64,000 bases of DNA from Paenalcaligenes sp021793095 (lineage in GTDB: Bacteria; Pseudomonadota; Gammaproteobacteria; Burkholderiales; Burkholderiaceae_B). The stretch spans positions 1 to 64,000 of the forward strand of contig DAHVQS010000004.1 in NCBI GenBank assembly GCA_027317645.1. The letters are read 5' to 3'. A program made the translations under genes and the position numbers. Numbering within the stretch: position 1 is the first letter of the stretch; every line of letters starts with the position of its first letter. Below the pieces are notes generated by a model. The model saw nothing but the letters and a program-made list of their open reading frames with translations, was not told the DNA's origin and searched no databases. Positions 9,482-17,951 of the stretch are shown here, piece by piece.

Positions 9482-10327
9482 ATGATGTTTGGTTTAGTGT
9501 TTAGGCATCGTGTGCGGCGCTATGCGTCGCGAGCTCTGCTCGGTTTAGCGGGGATATTAATTGTTGGCTGCGCAACGGTGGATACTACGACCAGCGGTGC
9601 GGTGGGTGTGCAGAGAAAACAATGGATGTCGAGTATGGTATCCTCGGCCGAGGTCAGTCAGGCGGCAGCTCAGCAATACACGCAAATTATTGGCCAGGCC
9701 CGCCAACATAAAAAGCTTGATACGCATAGCAGTCAAACGCAGCGCGTTAAAAATATCATGCAGCGCCTCATTCCTCATGTAGGGGTGTTTCGCACCGATG
9801 CGCAGAGTTGGCCTTGGGAGATCCATGTGATTGACGACCAGCAAATCAATGCTTGGTGCATGCCCAATGGCAAAATGGCTGTTTACTCGGGGTTGATTCA
9901 AAAGCTGCAGCTTACAGATGACGAGTTGGCCGCTGTGATCGGCCATGAGATGGCTCACGCCCTACGAGAGCATTCGCGTGAACAGCTCTCGCAACAAATG
10001 GCAACTCAGATGGGGCTGTCTGTGCTGTCAGCAATTTTAGGGAGTCCAGCAGTGAGTGATCTGGGCAGTACTTTGAGTGATGTGGTGATCAATCTCCCCA
10101 ACAGCCGCACCCAAGAGGCTGAGGCTGATCGGATGGGGGTCGAGTTAGCTGCGCGCGCCGGGTTTGACCCTCGGGCCGCAGTGAGTCTCTGGGAGAAAAT
10201 GGCCCAACAAGGGGGCGCAAGCGGCCCTGATTTTTTATCGACGCATCCATCACCCGCTTCGCGTACGGCAGATTTAAAAGAGGCCGCACAACAGGTCATG
10301 CCCTTATACGAAGCAAATAGACGTTAA
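9482..10327 (+). CDS. M48-family metalloprotease lipoprotein
   Basis: A 281-residue zinc protease of the BepA/LoiP type. The signal peptide is followed by a lipobox ending at C30 (ILIVGC), so the mature protein should be lipid-anchored. Residue +2 is Ala, which suggests outer-membrane sorting. The zinc motif HEMAH is at 155-159 and the third ligand lies in RTQEAEADRMG near 214. Relatives degrade misfolded outer-membrane proteins or help LPS assembly; the exact client is unknown. It sits between aroC and leuC with short gaps, so it probably shares their transcript. A 5-base-stem hairpin lies in the 40 bases before leuC and is too weak to be a terminator. Confidence 0.9.
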   Translation: MMFGLVFRHRVRRYASRALLGLAGILIVGCATVDTTTSGAVGVQRKQWMSSMVSSAEVSQAAAQQYTQIIGQARQHKKLDTHSSQTQRVKNIMQRLIPHVGVFRTDAQSWPWEIHVIDDQQINAWCMPNGKMAVYSGLIQKLQLTDDELAAVIGHEMAHALREHSREQLSQQMATQMGLSVLSAILGSPAVSDLGSTLSDVVINLPNSRTQEAEADRMGVELAARAGFDPRAAVSLWEKMAQQGGASGPDFLSTHPSPASRTADLKEAAQQVMPLYEANRR

Positions 10328-10367
10328 AATATGATTCGGAGCAAGTTTCTTGCACAAGGATAAAGAG

Positions 10368-11771
10368 ATGGCAAAAACCTTATATGACAAATTATTTGAC
10401 TCACATGTCATTGATGAGGCTAGCGATGGCACCTGTTTATTGTATATAGATAGGCATTTGGTGCATGAGGTGACCAGCCCCCAAGCATTTGAAGGCTTAG
10501 AGCTAGCTAATCGTGCGCCTTGGCGTGTGAGTTCTATTCTGGCAGTGGCTGACCATAACGTACCGACTACCGATCGTGCGGCGGGTATTGCCGATCCTGT
10601 ATCCCGTTTGCAGGTCGATACGCTGGTTAAAAACTGCGAAAAATACGGCATCACGCTCTACAACATGGGCGACCTACGCCAAGGGATTGTTCACATCATT
10701 GGCCCCGAGCAAGGAGCGACCTTGCCTGGCATGACTGTGGTATGTGGCGATTCTCATACCAGCACGCATGGTGCTTTTGGTGCTTTAGCCTTTGGTATTG
10801 GTACTTCTGAGGTCGAGCATGTATTGGCCACCCAAACCTTGCACATGAAAAAAAGCAAAAACATGCAGGTGCGTATTGAAGGTGAGTTGCCATTGGGGTG
10901 CACTGCCAAGGACCTGGTGCTGCACATCATTGGTGAAATCGGGACGGCCGGTGGGACAGGCTACGCCATCGAGTTTGCGGGCTCAACCGTGCGCTCTCTG
11001 AGCATTGAGGGGCGCATGACGGTGTGTAATATGGCGATTGAGGCCGGCGCCCGTTCTGGCTTGGTGGCTGTGGATGACAAAACCATTGATTACTTCCGGG
11101 GTCGCCCTTATGCGCCAACGGGCGAGATGTGGCATCAGGCAGTTGAGTACTGGCGTACATTGCGCAGTGACGAGGGGGCGCATTTTGATAAAGTGATCGA
11201 GATTAATGCGCGCGATATTAAACCGCAGGTGACCTGGGGCACCTCTCCTGAGATGGTGTTACCCGTGGACGCCACTGTACCCGATCCTGAGCGTGAGCGT
11301 GACAGCCTTAAACGCCAGGGCATCGAGCGCGCACTCGAGTATATGGGGCTAACCCCTCGCCAGGCCATTACAGATATAAAACTTGACAAGGTGTTTATTG
11401 GCTCGTGCACCAATGCGCGCATAGAAGATTTGCGTGCAGCAGCCCAAGTGGCACGGGGGCGCAAGGTAGCCTCTAATATCAAACTCGCCATGGTGGTGCC
11501 GGGTTCGGGTGTGGTCAAAGAGCAAGCAGAACAAGAGGGACTTGACAAGATATTTATTGAGGCTGGCTTTGAGTGGCGAGAGCCGGGTTGCTCAATGTGT
11601 TTGGCCATGAATGCCGATAGACTAGAGCCAGGTGAGCGCTGTGCATCGACCTCTAACCGCAACTTTGAGGGGCGCCAAGGTCAGGGCGGGCGTACACACT
11701 TAGTGAGCCCGGCAATGGCCGCAGCAGCAGCGGTGGCAGGTCATTTTGTAGATGTCAGAGCTTTAAACTAA
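10368..11771 (+). CDS. leuC: 3-isopropylmalate dehydratase, large subunit
   Basis: With LeuD it isomerises 2- to 3-isopropylmalate in leucine synthesis, using a 4Fe-4S cluster. The cluster cysteines are in GSCTNARIEDL (about residue 345) and EPGCSMCLAMN (about residues 405-408). The N-terminal pattern YIDRHLVHEVTSPQAFEGL is typical. I placed the start at ATG 10368, with AAGGA seven bases upstream, rather than at an in-frame TTG at 10350. The product is 467 residues. leuD follows after 10 bases. Confidence 0.97.
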   Translation: MAKTLYDKLFDSHVIDEASDGTCLLYIDRHLVHEVTSPQAFEGLELANRAPWRVSSILAVADHNVPTTDRAAGIADPVSRLQVDTLVKNCEKYGITLYNMGDLRQGIVHIIGPEQGATLPGMTVVCGDSHTSTHGAFGALAFGIGTSEVEHVLATQTLHMKKSKNMQVRIEGELPLGCTAKDLVLHIIGEIGTAGGTGYAIEFAGSTVRSLSIEGRMTVCNMAIEAGARSGLVAVDDKTIDYFRGRPYAPTGEMWHQAVEYWRTLRSDEGAHFDKVIEINARDIKPQVTWGTSPEMVLPVDATVPDPERERDSLKRQGIERALEYMGLTPRQAITDIKLDKVFIGSCTNARIEDLRAAAQVARGRKVASNIKLAMVVPGSGVVKEQAEQEGLDKIFIEAGFEWREPGCSMCLAMNADRLEPGERCASTSNRNFEGRQGQGGRTHLVSPAMAAAAAVAGHFVDVRALN

Positions 11772-11781
11772 GAGGGTCAAA

Positions 11782-12435
11782 ATGCAAGCATTTACTGTAC
11801 ACGAAGGGTTGGTCGCACCTCTGGATAGGGAAAATGTCGACACCGACTTGATCATCCCCAAACAATTTCTTAAGTCCATTAAGCGCACAGGGTTTGGACC
11901 TAATTTATTTGACGAGCTGCGCTACTTGGATCATGGCGAACCGGGTATGGACAATAGCAAAAGGCCGCTCAATCCAGATTTCGTATTGAATCAAGAACGT
12001 TATCAGGGGGCGTCTATTCTGTTGGCGCGTCGTAATTTTGGCTGTGGCTCTAGCCGTGAACATGCTCCCTGGGCTCTATTACAAGATGGTTTTCGCGCCA
12101 TTGTTGCGCCTTCTTTTGCTGATATTTTCTATAACAACAGCTTTAAAAACGGGTTATTGCCCGTGGTGCTCACTGAATTAGAAGTGAATCGTTTATTTGA
12201 TGAGGTAAAGGCCTTTCCAGGTTATCGATTGATCATTGACCTCGAGGCCCAAAAGGTGGTTAGCCCATCCGGCGATGAGTTTTTCTTTGATATTGACCCC
12301 AGCCGTAAGCAAGCACTTTTGAGCGGCCTAGATGAAATTGGTGCCACACTCAAGCAAGCAGACAAGATTCGACAATTCGAGGCAGAGCGCTTAGCGCGTT
12401 ACCCTTGGTTGGTCGCTGATGGCTTAGGACAATAA
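11782..12435 (+). CDS. leuD: 3-isopropylmalate dehydratase, small subunit
   Basis: Small swivelling-domain subunit of the LeuCD isomerase. Recognised by DTDLIIPKQFLKSIKRTGFG near residue 20, the GCGSSREHAPWAL substrate loop near 90, and FADIFYNNSFKNGLLP. At 217 residues it is a typical LeuD. A GAGGG site lies in the 10-base gap after leuC, so the two subunits are made from one message. In some Burkholderiales a small entericidin-like ORF sits between leuC and leuD; here there is no room for one. Confidence 0.97.
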   Translation: MQAFTVHEGLVAPLDRENVDTDLIIPKQFLKSIKRTGFGPNLFDELRYLDHGEPGMDNSKRPLNPDFVLNQERYQGASILLARRNFGCGSSREHAPWALLQDGFRAIVAPSFADIFYNNSFKNGLLPVVLTELEVNRLFDEVKAFPGYRLIIDLEAQKVVSPSGDEFFFDIDPSRKQALLSGLDEIGATLKQADKIRQFEAERLARYPWLVADGLGQ

Positions 12436-12504
12436 AGGAATGATAGAAAATCATGGGTGTGTCTTATTGATAGCGGCCCAAAGCTTTTAGGAACAAGGTG
12501 TATT

Positions 12505-13578
12505 ATGTCGACATTGATTGCTGTGATGGCAGGGGATGGCGTTGGCCAAGAAATTACTCAAGAAGCAGTGCGTGTCTTACAGGCGCTGGAGCTCGATTTA
12601 GAGTTTGTAGAGGCAGAGGTAGGGGGGGCCGCTTATGAGGCCCATGGCCATCCTTTACCCAAACAAACTATTGAGCTGGCAAAAAAGGCACAAGCGGTTC
12701 TGTTCGGCGCGGTGGGTGATTGGAAATATGACGAATTGCCCCGTCACCTAAGACCAGAACAGGCTATTTTGGGCTTACGCAAAGAGCTAGGCCTATTTGC
12801 TAATTTGCGTCCTGCCTTATTATTTTCTTCGCTGGCCGAGGCATCTAGCCTCAAGCCCGAGGTGGTGTCGGGTTTAGATATCATGATCGTGCGCGAATTA
12901 ACGGGTGATATTTACTTCGGCGAGCCCAGCGGAGTGCGCACAGTCCAAGAGGGGCCTTTTGCAGGGGAGCAGCAGGGTTTTGATACGATGTTGTATGCAC
13001 AGAGTGAAATCCGTCGTATTGCTCATCTGGCCTTTCAGGCGGCACAAAAACGACAAAAAAAGCTCTGCAGCGTTGACAAGGCTAATGTTCTTGAAACCTC
13101 GCAGTTATGGCGCGATACTGTAAATGAGGTCAGTCAGGAATATCCGGACGTCAGTTTGTCACATATGTATGTGGATAATGCTGCGATGCAGTTAGTACGC
13201 GCGCCCAAAGAGTTTGATGTGATCGTGACCGGTAACCTGTTTGGCGATATATTGTCGGACGAGGCGGCGATGCTCACAGGATCTATTGGCATGCTACCGT
13301 CAGCCTCCCTCAATGATAGTCAACAAGGCTTATACGAGCCTATCCATGGCTCTGCGCCGGATATTGCAGGACAAAACAAAGCAAACCCTTTGGCCACCAT
13401 TTTATCCGCCGCTATGCTGCTGCGCTATTCATTGCATAATGATGAGGCAGCAAATCGTATCGAACGTGCAGTACAAAAGGTGCTTGAGGAGGGTTACCGC
13501 ACTGCTGATATTGAACAGCCTGGTTGTACGCTCGTTGGTACCGCAGAAATGGGTGATGCGGTCATCCAAGCATTATAA
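12505..13578 (+). CDS. leuB: 3-isopropylmalate dehydrogenase
   Basis: Oxidatively decarboxylates 3-isopropylmalate with NAD+ in leucine synthesis. Family marks are MAGDGVGQEI at the N-terminus, the substrate-binding RELTGDIYFGEP, the catalytic HMYVDNAAMQLV and VTGNLFGDILSDEAAML for metal and NAD. The frame is open from 12457, but I place the start at ATG 12505 because AAGGTG lies 5 bases before it and the product (357 residues) then begins like other LeuB proteins (MSTLIAVMAGDGVG). The 69-base gap after leuD holds only a small 5-base-stem hairpin. Confidence 0.96.
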   Translation: MSTLIAVMAGDGVGQEITQEAVRVLQALELDLEFVEAEVGGAAYEAHGHPLPKQTIELAKKAQAVLFGAVGDWKYDELPRHLRPEQAILGLRKELGLFANLRPALLFSSLAEASSLKPEVVSGLDIMIVRELTGDIYFGEPSGVRTVQEGPFAGEQQGFDTMLYAQSEIRRIAHLAFQAAQKRQKKLCSVDKANVLETSQLWRDTVNEVSQEYPDVSLSHMYVDNAAMQLVRAPKEFDVIVTGNLFGDILSDEAAMLTGSIGMLPSASLNDSQQGLYEPIHGSAPDIAGQNKANPLATILSAAMLLRYSLHNDEAANRIERAVQKVLEEGYRTADIEQPGCTLVGTAEMGDAVIQAL

Positions 13579-13613
13579 TTTTTATACATTCCAAATCAGT
13601 AGGTGTTTTTTTC

Positions 13614-14735
13614 ATGAAACAAGCAGTAGGTTTAATCGGTTGGCGTGGTATGGTGGGCTCGGTGCTCATGCAGCGCATGCGCGATGAAGGTGATTTCGAA
13701 TTATTCGAGCCTGTTTTCTTTTCCACCAGCAATGCGGGTGGAGCTGCTCCTGATTGGGCGGAAGGCGTGGGTCCTCTACAGGATGCTTATGATATAGAGA
13801 CATTAAAAAAGCTGCCCATTATCGTGACGTGCCAGGGGGGTGATTACACCAGCGAGGTTTACCCTAAACTGCGCGCTAGCGGCTGGGACGGTATCTGGAT
13901 TGACGCCGCGAGCACCTTACGTATGGATGATGATTCCATCATTGCTCTGGATCCGATTAACCGCGAGCTCATTGATGCGGGTTTAAAAAATGGTGTCAAG
14001 CAATTCATCGGCGGTAACTGCACAGTGAGTTGCATGCTGATGGGGTTAGGTGGCTTATTCAAGCATGACCTCATCGAATGGATGACCAGCATGACGTATC
14101 AGGCGGCCTCGGGCGGCGGGGCGCAACATATGCGCGAGCTGCTCACCCAATTTGGTCAAATCAATCAGTCTGTGAAATCTCTACTGGATGATCCTGCCTC
14201 TGCGATCTTGGACATTGACCGTGGTGTTTTGCAAGCTCAAAAGTCGCCCACACTCGACCATCGCCATTTTGGTGTGCCCCTTGGCGGCAACCTCATCCCC
14301 TGGATCGACAGTGATCTTAACGACGGGATGTCCCGAGAGGAATGGAAAGGCGGGGTAGAGTCCAACAAGTTATTGGGCCACGATCAGAGTAATTATGTGC
14401 CTGTGGATGGGCTGTGCGTACGTGTTGGTGCCATGCGTTCACATAGTCAGGCCTTGACCATCAAATTGACCCGCGATGTGCCCCTTGATGAGGTGGCCGA
14501 GATCATCCAAGAAACCTCTCCTTGGACCAAGTATGTTCCCAATGAGCGCGAGCAAACCATGCAAGAGCTCACGCCTATCGCGGTGACGGGGACCATGGAT
14601 ATTCCTGTCGGTCGCGTCCGTCATTTAGCGATGGGGAAACAGTACATCACCGCCTTTACGGTGGGGGATCAATTACTGTGGGGCGCTGCCGAACCTCTGC
14701 GCAGAATGCTTCGAATAGTTTTAGGGGAACTGTAA
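13614..14735 (+). CDS. asd: Aspartate-semialdehyde dehydrogenase
   Basis: Reduces aspartyl phosphate to the semialdehyde with NADPH, feeding Lys/diaminopimelate, Thr and Met synthesis. The NADP-binding start is VGLIGWRGMVGSVLMQRM. The active-site cysteine lies in GGNCTVSCMLMGLGGLF around residue 135, and the substrate-binding region is DGLCVRVGAMRSHSQAL. Length is 373, as in the Gram-negative enzyme. It follows leuB by 35 bases, an arrangement widespread in betaproteobacteria. fimV starts two bases after its stop. Confidence 0.97.
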   Translation: MKQAVGLIGWRGMVGSVLMQRMRDEGDFELFEPVFFSTSNAGGAAPDWAEGVGPLQDAYDIETLKKLPIIVTCQGGDYTSEVYPKLRASGWDGIWIDAASTLRMDDDSIIALDPINRELIDAGLKNGVKQFIGGNCTVSCMLMGLGGLFKHDLIEWMTSMTYQAASGGGAQHMRELLTQFGQINQSVKSLLDDPASAILDIDRGVLQAQKSPTLDHRHFGVPLGGNLIPWIDSDLNDGMSREEWKGGVESNKLLGHDQSNYVPVDGLCVRVGAMRSHSQALTIKLTRDVPLDEVAEIIQETSPWTKYVPNEREQTMQELTPIAVTGTMDIPVGRVRHLAMGKQYITAFTVGDQLLWGAAEPLRRMLRIVLGEL

Positions 14736-14737
14736 CC

Positions 14738-16423
14738 ATGACTGCCTCACATCGTCACGTTCAGCGCAGGGCTAGCCCGTGGCCGATGCGTTTATGTCGT
14801 GCAGTGGCGGTGCTGGGGCTCAGTTTTTCTGCCGCGGTTCAGGCGTTGACCATCGGGCATTCTCGAGTAGAGTCAGCCGCCACAGATAATGTGCAGCTGA
14901 GTGTGATCATTTCAGGGGTTTCGGCGGCAGAAGCTGAACAACTCGATGTCCGCATAGCGCCCTCCGAGGCATGGCAAGCCTTGGGCCTAAAACCGCTCTC
15001 GGCTGTGATTAATGCGCGTGTCGATCTCACCCCTGGGCCGCGCCCCGATTCTGTGCGGGTTAGGTTCCTAGGGGATGCACCTGTCGACAGTTCAGTCATA
15101 GACTTGCTGTTTGACGTGCGCCTGGCCGATGAGCAGCAGCGTCATCAGGTCAGTATGCTGCAGCAGCCACGGCCTAATATCCAACTGCCCGCCCAAGACG
15201 AGGCAGCGACGTCTGTAACCAATGCGGGTGCCTCTTCAGCAGCGTCGCCATCGGCCACGAGTGCTGATCGCGGCGATACAATTACCGTACGCTCAGGCGA
15301 TACTTTGCATGGCATTGCACAGCGTTTGAACACCCCGCATGGGTCTGAGTATCAGCTATTGGCGGCACTGTACGAGCTCAACCCCCAGGCTTTTGGCCAA
15401 GACAATATGCATTTATTGTTTGCTGGTGAGCAGTTACGTATGCCCACTGCTGAGCAAATACAGGCAATCAGTGATCAACAGGCGCGACATTTGTATGTAA
15501 CGCATATACAGCGTTTTAATCAATACAAAGAGGCATTGGCCCGCGGCGCCTCTGATCAAGAGGCCACGGCATTATTAAAGAACGCTGCCTCACAGCAGAT
15601 AGAGGATCCGCCTGCCCAGCCCACCCCTCAAGATAGTGTAGATGCTGAGACCGCTCAGGAAAGCACGACTGCCGAAACCTCCACCGATCGACTGCGTTTA
15701 GACGAAGCCGATGCCGCTCAGGCAGAAGGCGTTAGTGCTGATGAACGACGCGCGCAGGAAAAAGCGTTGGCTCATGTGAGTCGAGAGATAAAATCGCTCG
15801 AAGATGAAATTGATGCGCTGAGTGATGCACTCAGTAGGCACCAAGATGATCCCGCTGGTTCACCATCAGGGGCGAATATTGAATCCGCACAACACGCGAC
15901 ACCATCAGAAGGGGAGTTGACCCGCACACCCCACGAATCGTCTGATACGCTGTCAATAGAGGACGAGCAGGCAGCAGATGCAGACAGTCAAGCCTCTGGC
16001 ACCAAAACAGCTGGGGCCGATGGTGCAAAGGCGGGTGATCCCAGCGACACCTCTCCAGTATTGCGCGAGGGGCAGTCAGCCGCTCAAAGAGGGGGTGATG
16101 CAGACACCTCGCCATCAATCCGTCAGGAACAAAAGCCCGAACGGACATTGACCGGTACGAATTCCTCGACATCACAAAGTACAGATATGGAAGCAAGCTG
16201 GATACAAAAGCATTTCATTACGTTGATGCTGGCCTTATTGGCTTTTATTGTCGTCTTTACTGTTTGGATTTTGCGCCGAGCAAATAAGACCACCGTTGAG
16301 TTGGAATCTCCTGATCGGGTGACTGATGAGATGATTCAGGCCAAGCTACAGGATATTAATCTTGACCTCGATGTCCCTCCTTCGGATGAGTCGGGGGACA
16401 TAGGGCGTTCCAGCCAATCTTGA
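14738..16423 (+). CDS. fimV: Short FimV-like LysM membrane protein
   Basis: FimV proteins are polar inner-membrane scaffolds for type IV pili and twitching. This one has a signal-like N-terminus, the FimV N-terminal domain (residues about 35-130, LTIGHSRVESAATDNVQLSV), a LysM motif near 187-240 (TITVRSGDTLHGIAQRLN), a long acidic Ser/Thr/Ala-rich linker with a short coiled coil (EIKSLEDEIDALSDALSRH), and one membrane helix at about 493-512. Only 48 residues follow the helix. The usual FimV has a large cytoplasmic TPR part; here it is missing, although a DINLDLDVP tail resembles its start. ATG 14738 has AGGGGA upstream. The gene is the classic neighbour of asd and truA. Confidence 0.85.
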   Translation: MTASHRHVQRRASPWPMRLCRAVAVLGLSFSAAVQALTIGHSRVESAATDNVQLSVIISGVSAAEAEQLDVRIAPSEAWQALGLKPLSAVINARVDLTPGPRPDSVRVRFLGDAPVDSSVIDLLFDVRLADEQQRHQVSMLQQPRPNIQLPAQDEAATSVTNAGASSAASPSATSADRGDTITVRSGDTLHGIAQRLNTPHGSEYQLLAALYELNPQAFGQDNMHLLFAGEQLRMPTAEQIQAISDQQARHLYVTHIQRFNQYKEALARGASDQEATALLKNAASQQIEDPPAQPTPQDSVDAETAQESTTAETSTDRLRLDEADAAQAEGVSADERRAQEKALAHVSREIKSLEDEIDALSDALSRHQDDPAGSPSGANIESAQHATPSEGELTRTPHESSDTLSIEDEQAADADSQASGTKTAGADGAKAGDPSDTSPVLREGQSAAQRGGDADTSPSIRQEQKPERTLTGTNSSTSQSTDMEASWIQKHFITLMLALLAFIVVFTVWILRRANKTTVELESPDRVTDEMIQAKLQDINLDLDVPPSDESGDIGRSSQS

Positions 16424-16435
16424 TTGGGGCTTGAA

Positions 16436-17248
16436 ATGCAGCGATGGAGTCTGGGTATTGCCTATAATGGCGATGGATGGCATGGTTGGCAAAAACAGCC
16501 CAATGTGGCCACGATCCAAGCTCAGGTAGAGTCGGCCCTTTATGATTTTCTAGGTTTAGAGATACAAACTGTCTGCGCTGGCCGCACGGATACGGGGGTA
16601 CACGCGCTCGAGCAGGTGGTGCATTTGGATACCGCGCTCGAGCGCCGTGAAATGGCCTGGATTCGTGGTCTCAATAGCCACTTACCCAACAGCATTCGCG
16701 TACAGTGGGCGCGGCAAGTCGATGCGCAGTTTCACGCTCGATTTAGTGCTCAGCGCCGTCATTACTTATATTTAGTACGCAATGCGCCGCATCCAACTCC
16801 GTTTACTGAGGCGCGTGTTGCTTGGGTTTTTCAACCGCTGCAGCTGCAGCCGATGCAAGAGGCAGCAAAGTTGTTGGTAGGTACGCACGACTTTTCATCT
16901 TTTCGTTCTGCAGATTGTCAGGCGCACAGCCCGATCCGAGAGCTACAGCAATTAAATATTTGGCAGCAGGGGGAATATTTCATTTTTTATTTTTGCGCAA
17001 ATGCATTTTTGCATCATATGGTGCGCAATTTAATGGGGGTACTGATCCATATTGGTAAGGGTAAGCAACCTGCGCGTTGGGCACGAGATGTCCTCGAGTA
17101 TCGCGATCGGCGTCGTTCAGCGCCTACGTTTTCGCCCACCGGGTTATATCTGGCCAGGGTTGATTATCCTGCTCATTTTAAGATTCCTCAGCATGAGCTG
17201 AGCGCGTTAGTACACCGACATTTGAACCTGACCTGTGTTAAGGTTTAG
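16436..17248 (+). CDS. truA: tRNA pseudouridine(38-40) synthase
   Basis: Isomerises uridines 38-40 in the tRNA anticodon stem-loop. The catalytic aspartate is D52 in AGRTDTGVHA (residues 48-57). The KRRHYLY-like segment (FSAQRRHYLYLVRN) and the C-terminal FLHHMVRNLMGVLIHIGKG are conserved. I chose ATG at 16436, 12 bases after the fimV stop, with TTGGGG before it; an in-frame TTG at 16424 is unlikely. Product 270 residues. In relatives trpF usually follows; here two TRAP transporter genes come first. Confidence 0.95.
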   Translation: MQRWSLGIAYNGDGWHGWQKQPNVATIQAQVESALYDFLGLEIQTVCAGRTDTGVHALEQVVHLDTALERREMAWIRGLNSHLPNSIRVQWARQVDAQFHARFSAQRRHYLYLVRNAPHPTPFTEARVAWVFQPLQLQPMQEAAKLLVGTHDFSSFRSADCQAHSPIRELQQLNIWQQGEYFIFYFCANAFLHHMVRNLMGVLIHIGKGKQPARWARDVLEYRDRRRSAPTFSPTGLYLARVDYPAHFKIPQHELSALVHRHLNLTCVKV

Positions 17249-17306
17249 TACTTATAGTTGCGTCTGACATATTTGTTAACCAAACGTTTTTATCCTAAAA
17301 AATAAT

Positions 17307-17936
17307 ATGCACTTTTTACTGACATGCAGCTCTCTCATCGATAGGTTAAATCGCACTGTGGGGCGCTCCGTTGCATGGTTGACTCTGATTGTGGTCTTGG
17401 TCAGTGCCATTAATGCGGTGGTGCGCAAGACTTTTAACGTCAGTTCCAACGCATGGTTGGAATTGCAGTGGTATTTATTTGGTGCGATTTTCCTTTTGGC
17501 TTCGGGCTATACCTTTCTGCGTAATGAGCATGTACGCGTGGATGTTATCTCGCAAAATTTTTCACGCCGAGTGCAAATTTATATAGAAATCTTCGGGGTG
17601 CTTTGTTTTTTATTGCCAGCATTTGGTTTGGTCTTTTGGTTATCCATCCCATATTTCTATAAATCTTTGATCACCTGGGAGCTTTCTTCCAATACCGGTG
17701 GCCTCATTCGGTGGCCAGTCAAACTATTAATTCCCGTAGGGTTTGGGCTGCTTTTGCTTTCCGGTATTTCGCATTTAATCAAATGTATCGGTTATTTGAT
17801 GGGCATCGCTCCAGATCCTATTGCCCAAGCAGAAAAGCAGCAGCGCTCAGAGCTTGAGATAGCTGATGACATTGCTCAGTATGCGCAAGCAATCACCGAA
17901 CAATCAGCTGAACAACAGAAAAAACAGTCATCATAA
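17307..17936 (+). CDS. TRAP transporter small permease (DctQ type)
   Basis: A 209-residue small membrane subunit of a tripartite ATP-independent periplasmic transporter. Four helices are predicted at about residues 20-40, 50-70, 90-112 and 135-158, with the family pattern NAVVRKTFNVSSNAWLELQWYLFGAIFLLASGYTF and RNEHVRVDV. It works with the large permease to carry organic acids with Na+ or H+. The DctM gene follows after 15 bases. No gene for the required periplasmic binding protein is nearby, so the substrate is unknown. The sequence resembles the subgroup annotated for C4-dicarboxylates, mannitol or chloroaromatic acids. Confidence 0.9.
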   Translation: MHFLLTCSSLIDRLNRTVGRSVAWLTLIVVLVSAINAVVRKTFNVSSNAWLELQWYLFGAIFLLASGYTFLRNEHVRVDVISQNFSRRVQIYIEIFGVLCFLLPAFGLVFWLSIPYFYKSLITWELSSNTGGLIRWPVKLLIPVGFGLLLLSGISHLIKCIGYLMGIAPDPIAQAEKQQRSELEIADDIAQYAQAITEQSAEQQKKQSS

Positions 17937-17951
17937 GTCGGTGGGCCATTC

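Noticed and set aside
11135..11662. A 175-codon open frame on the minus strand inside leuC
   Set aside because: It lies opposite a clearly conserved leuC region and its translation is low-complexity and lacks any family pattern. It is a mirror of leuC codon use.
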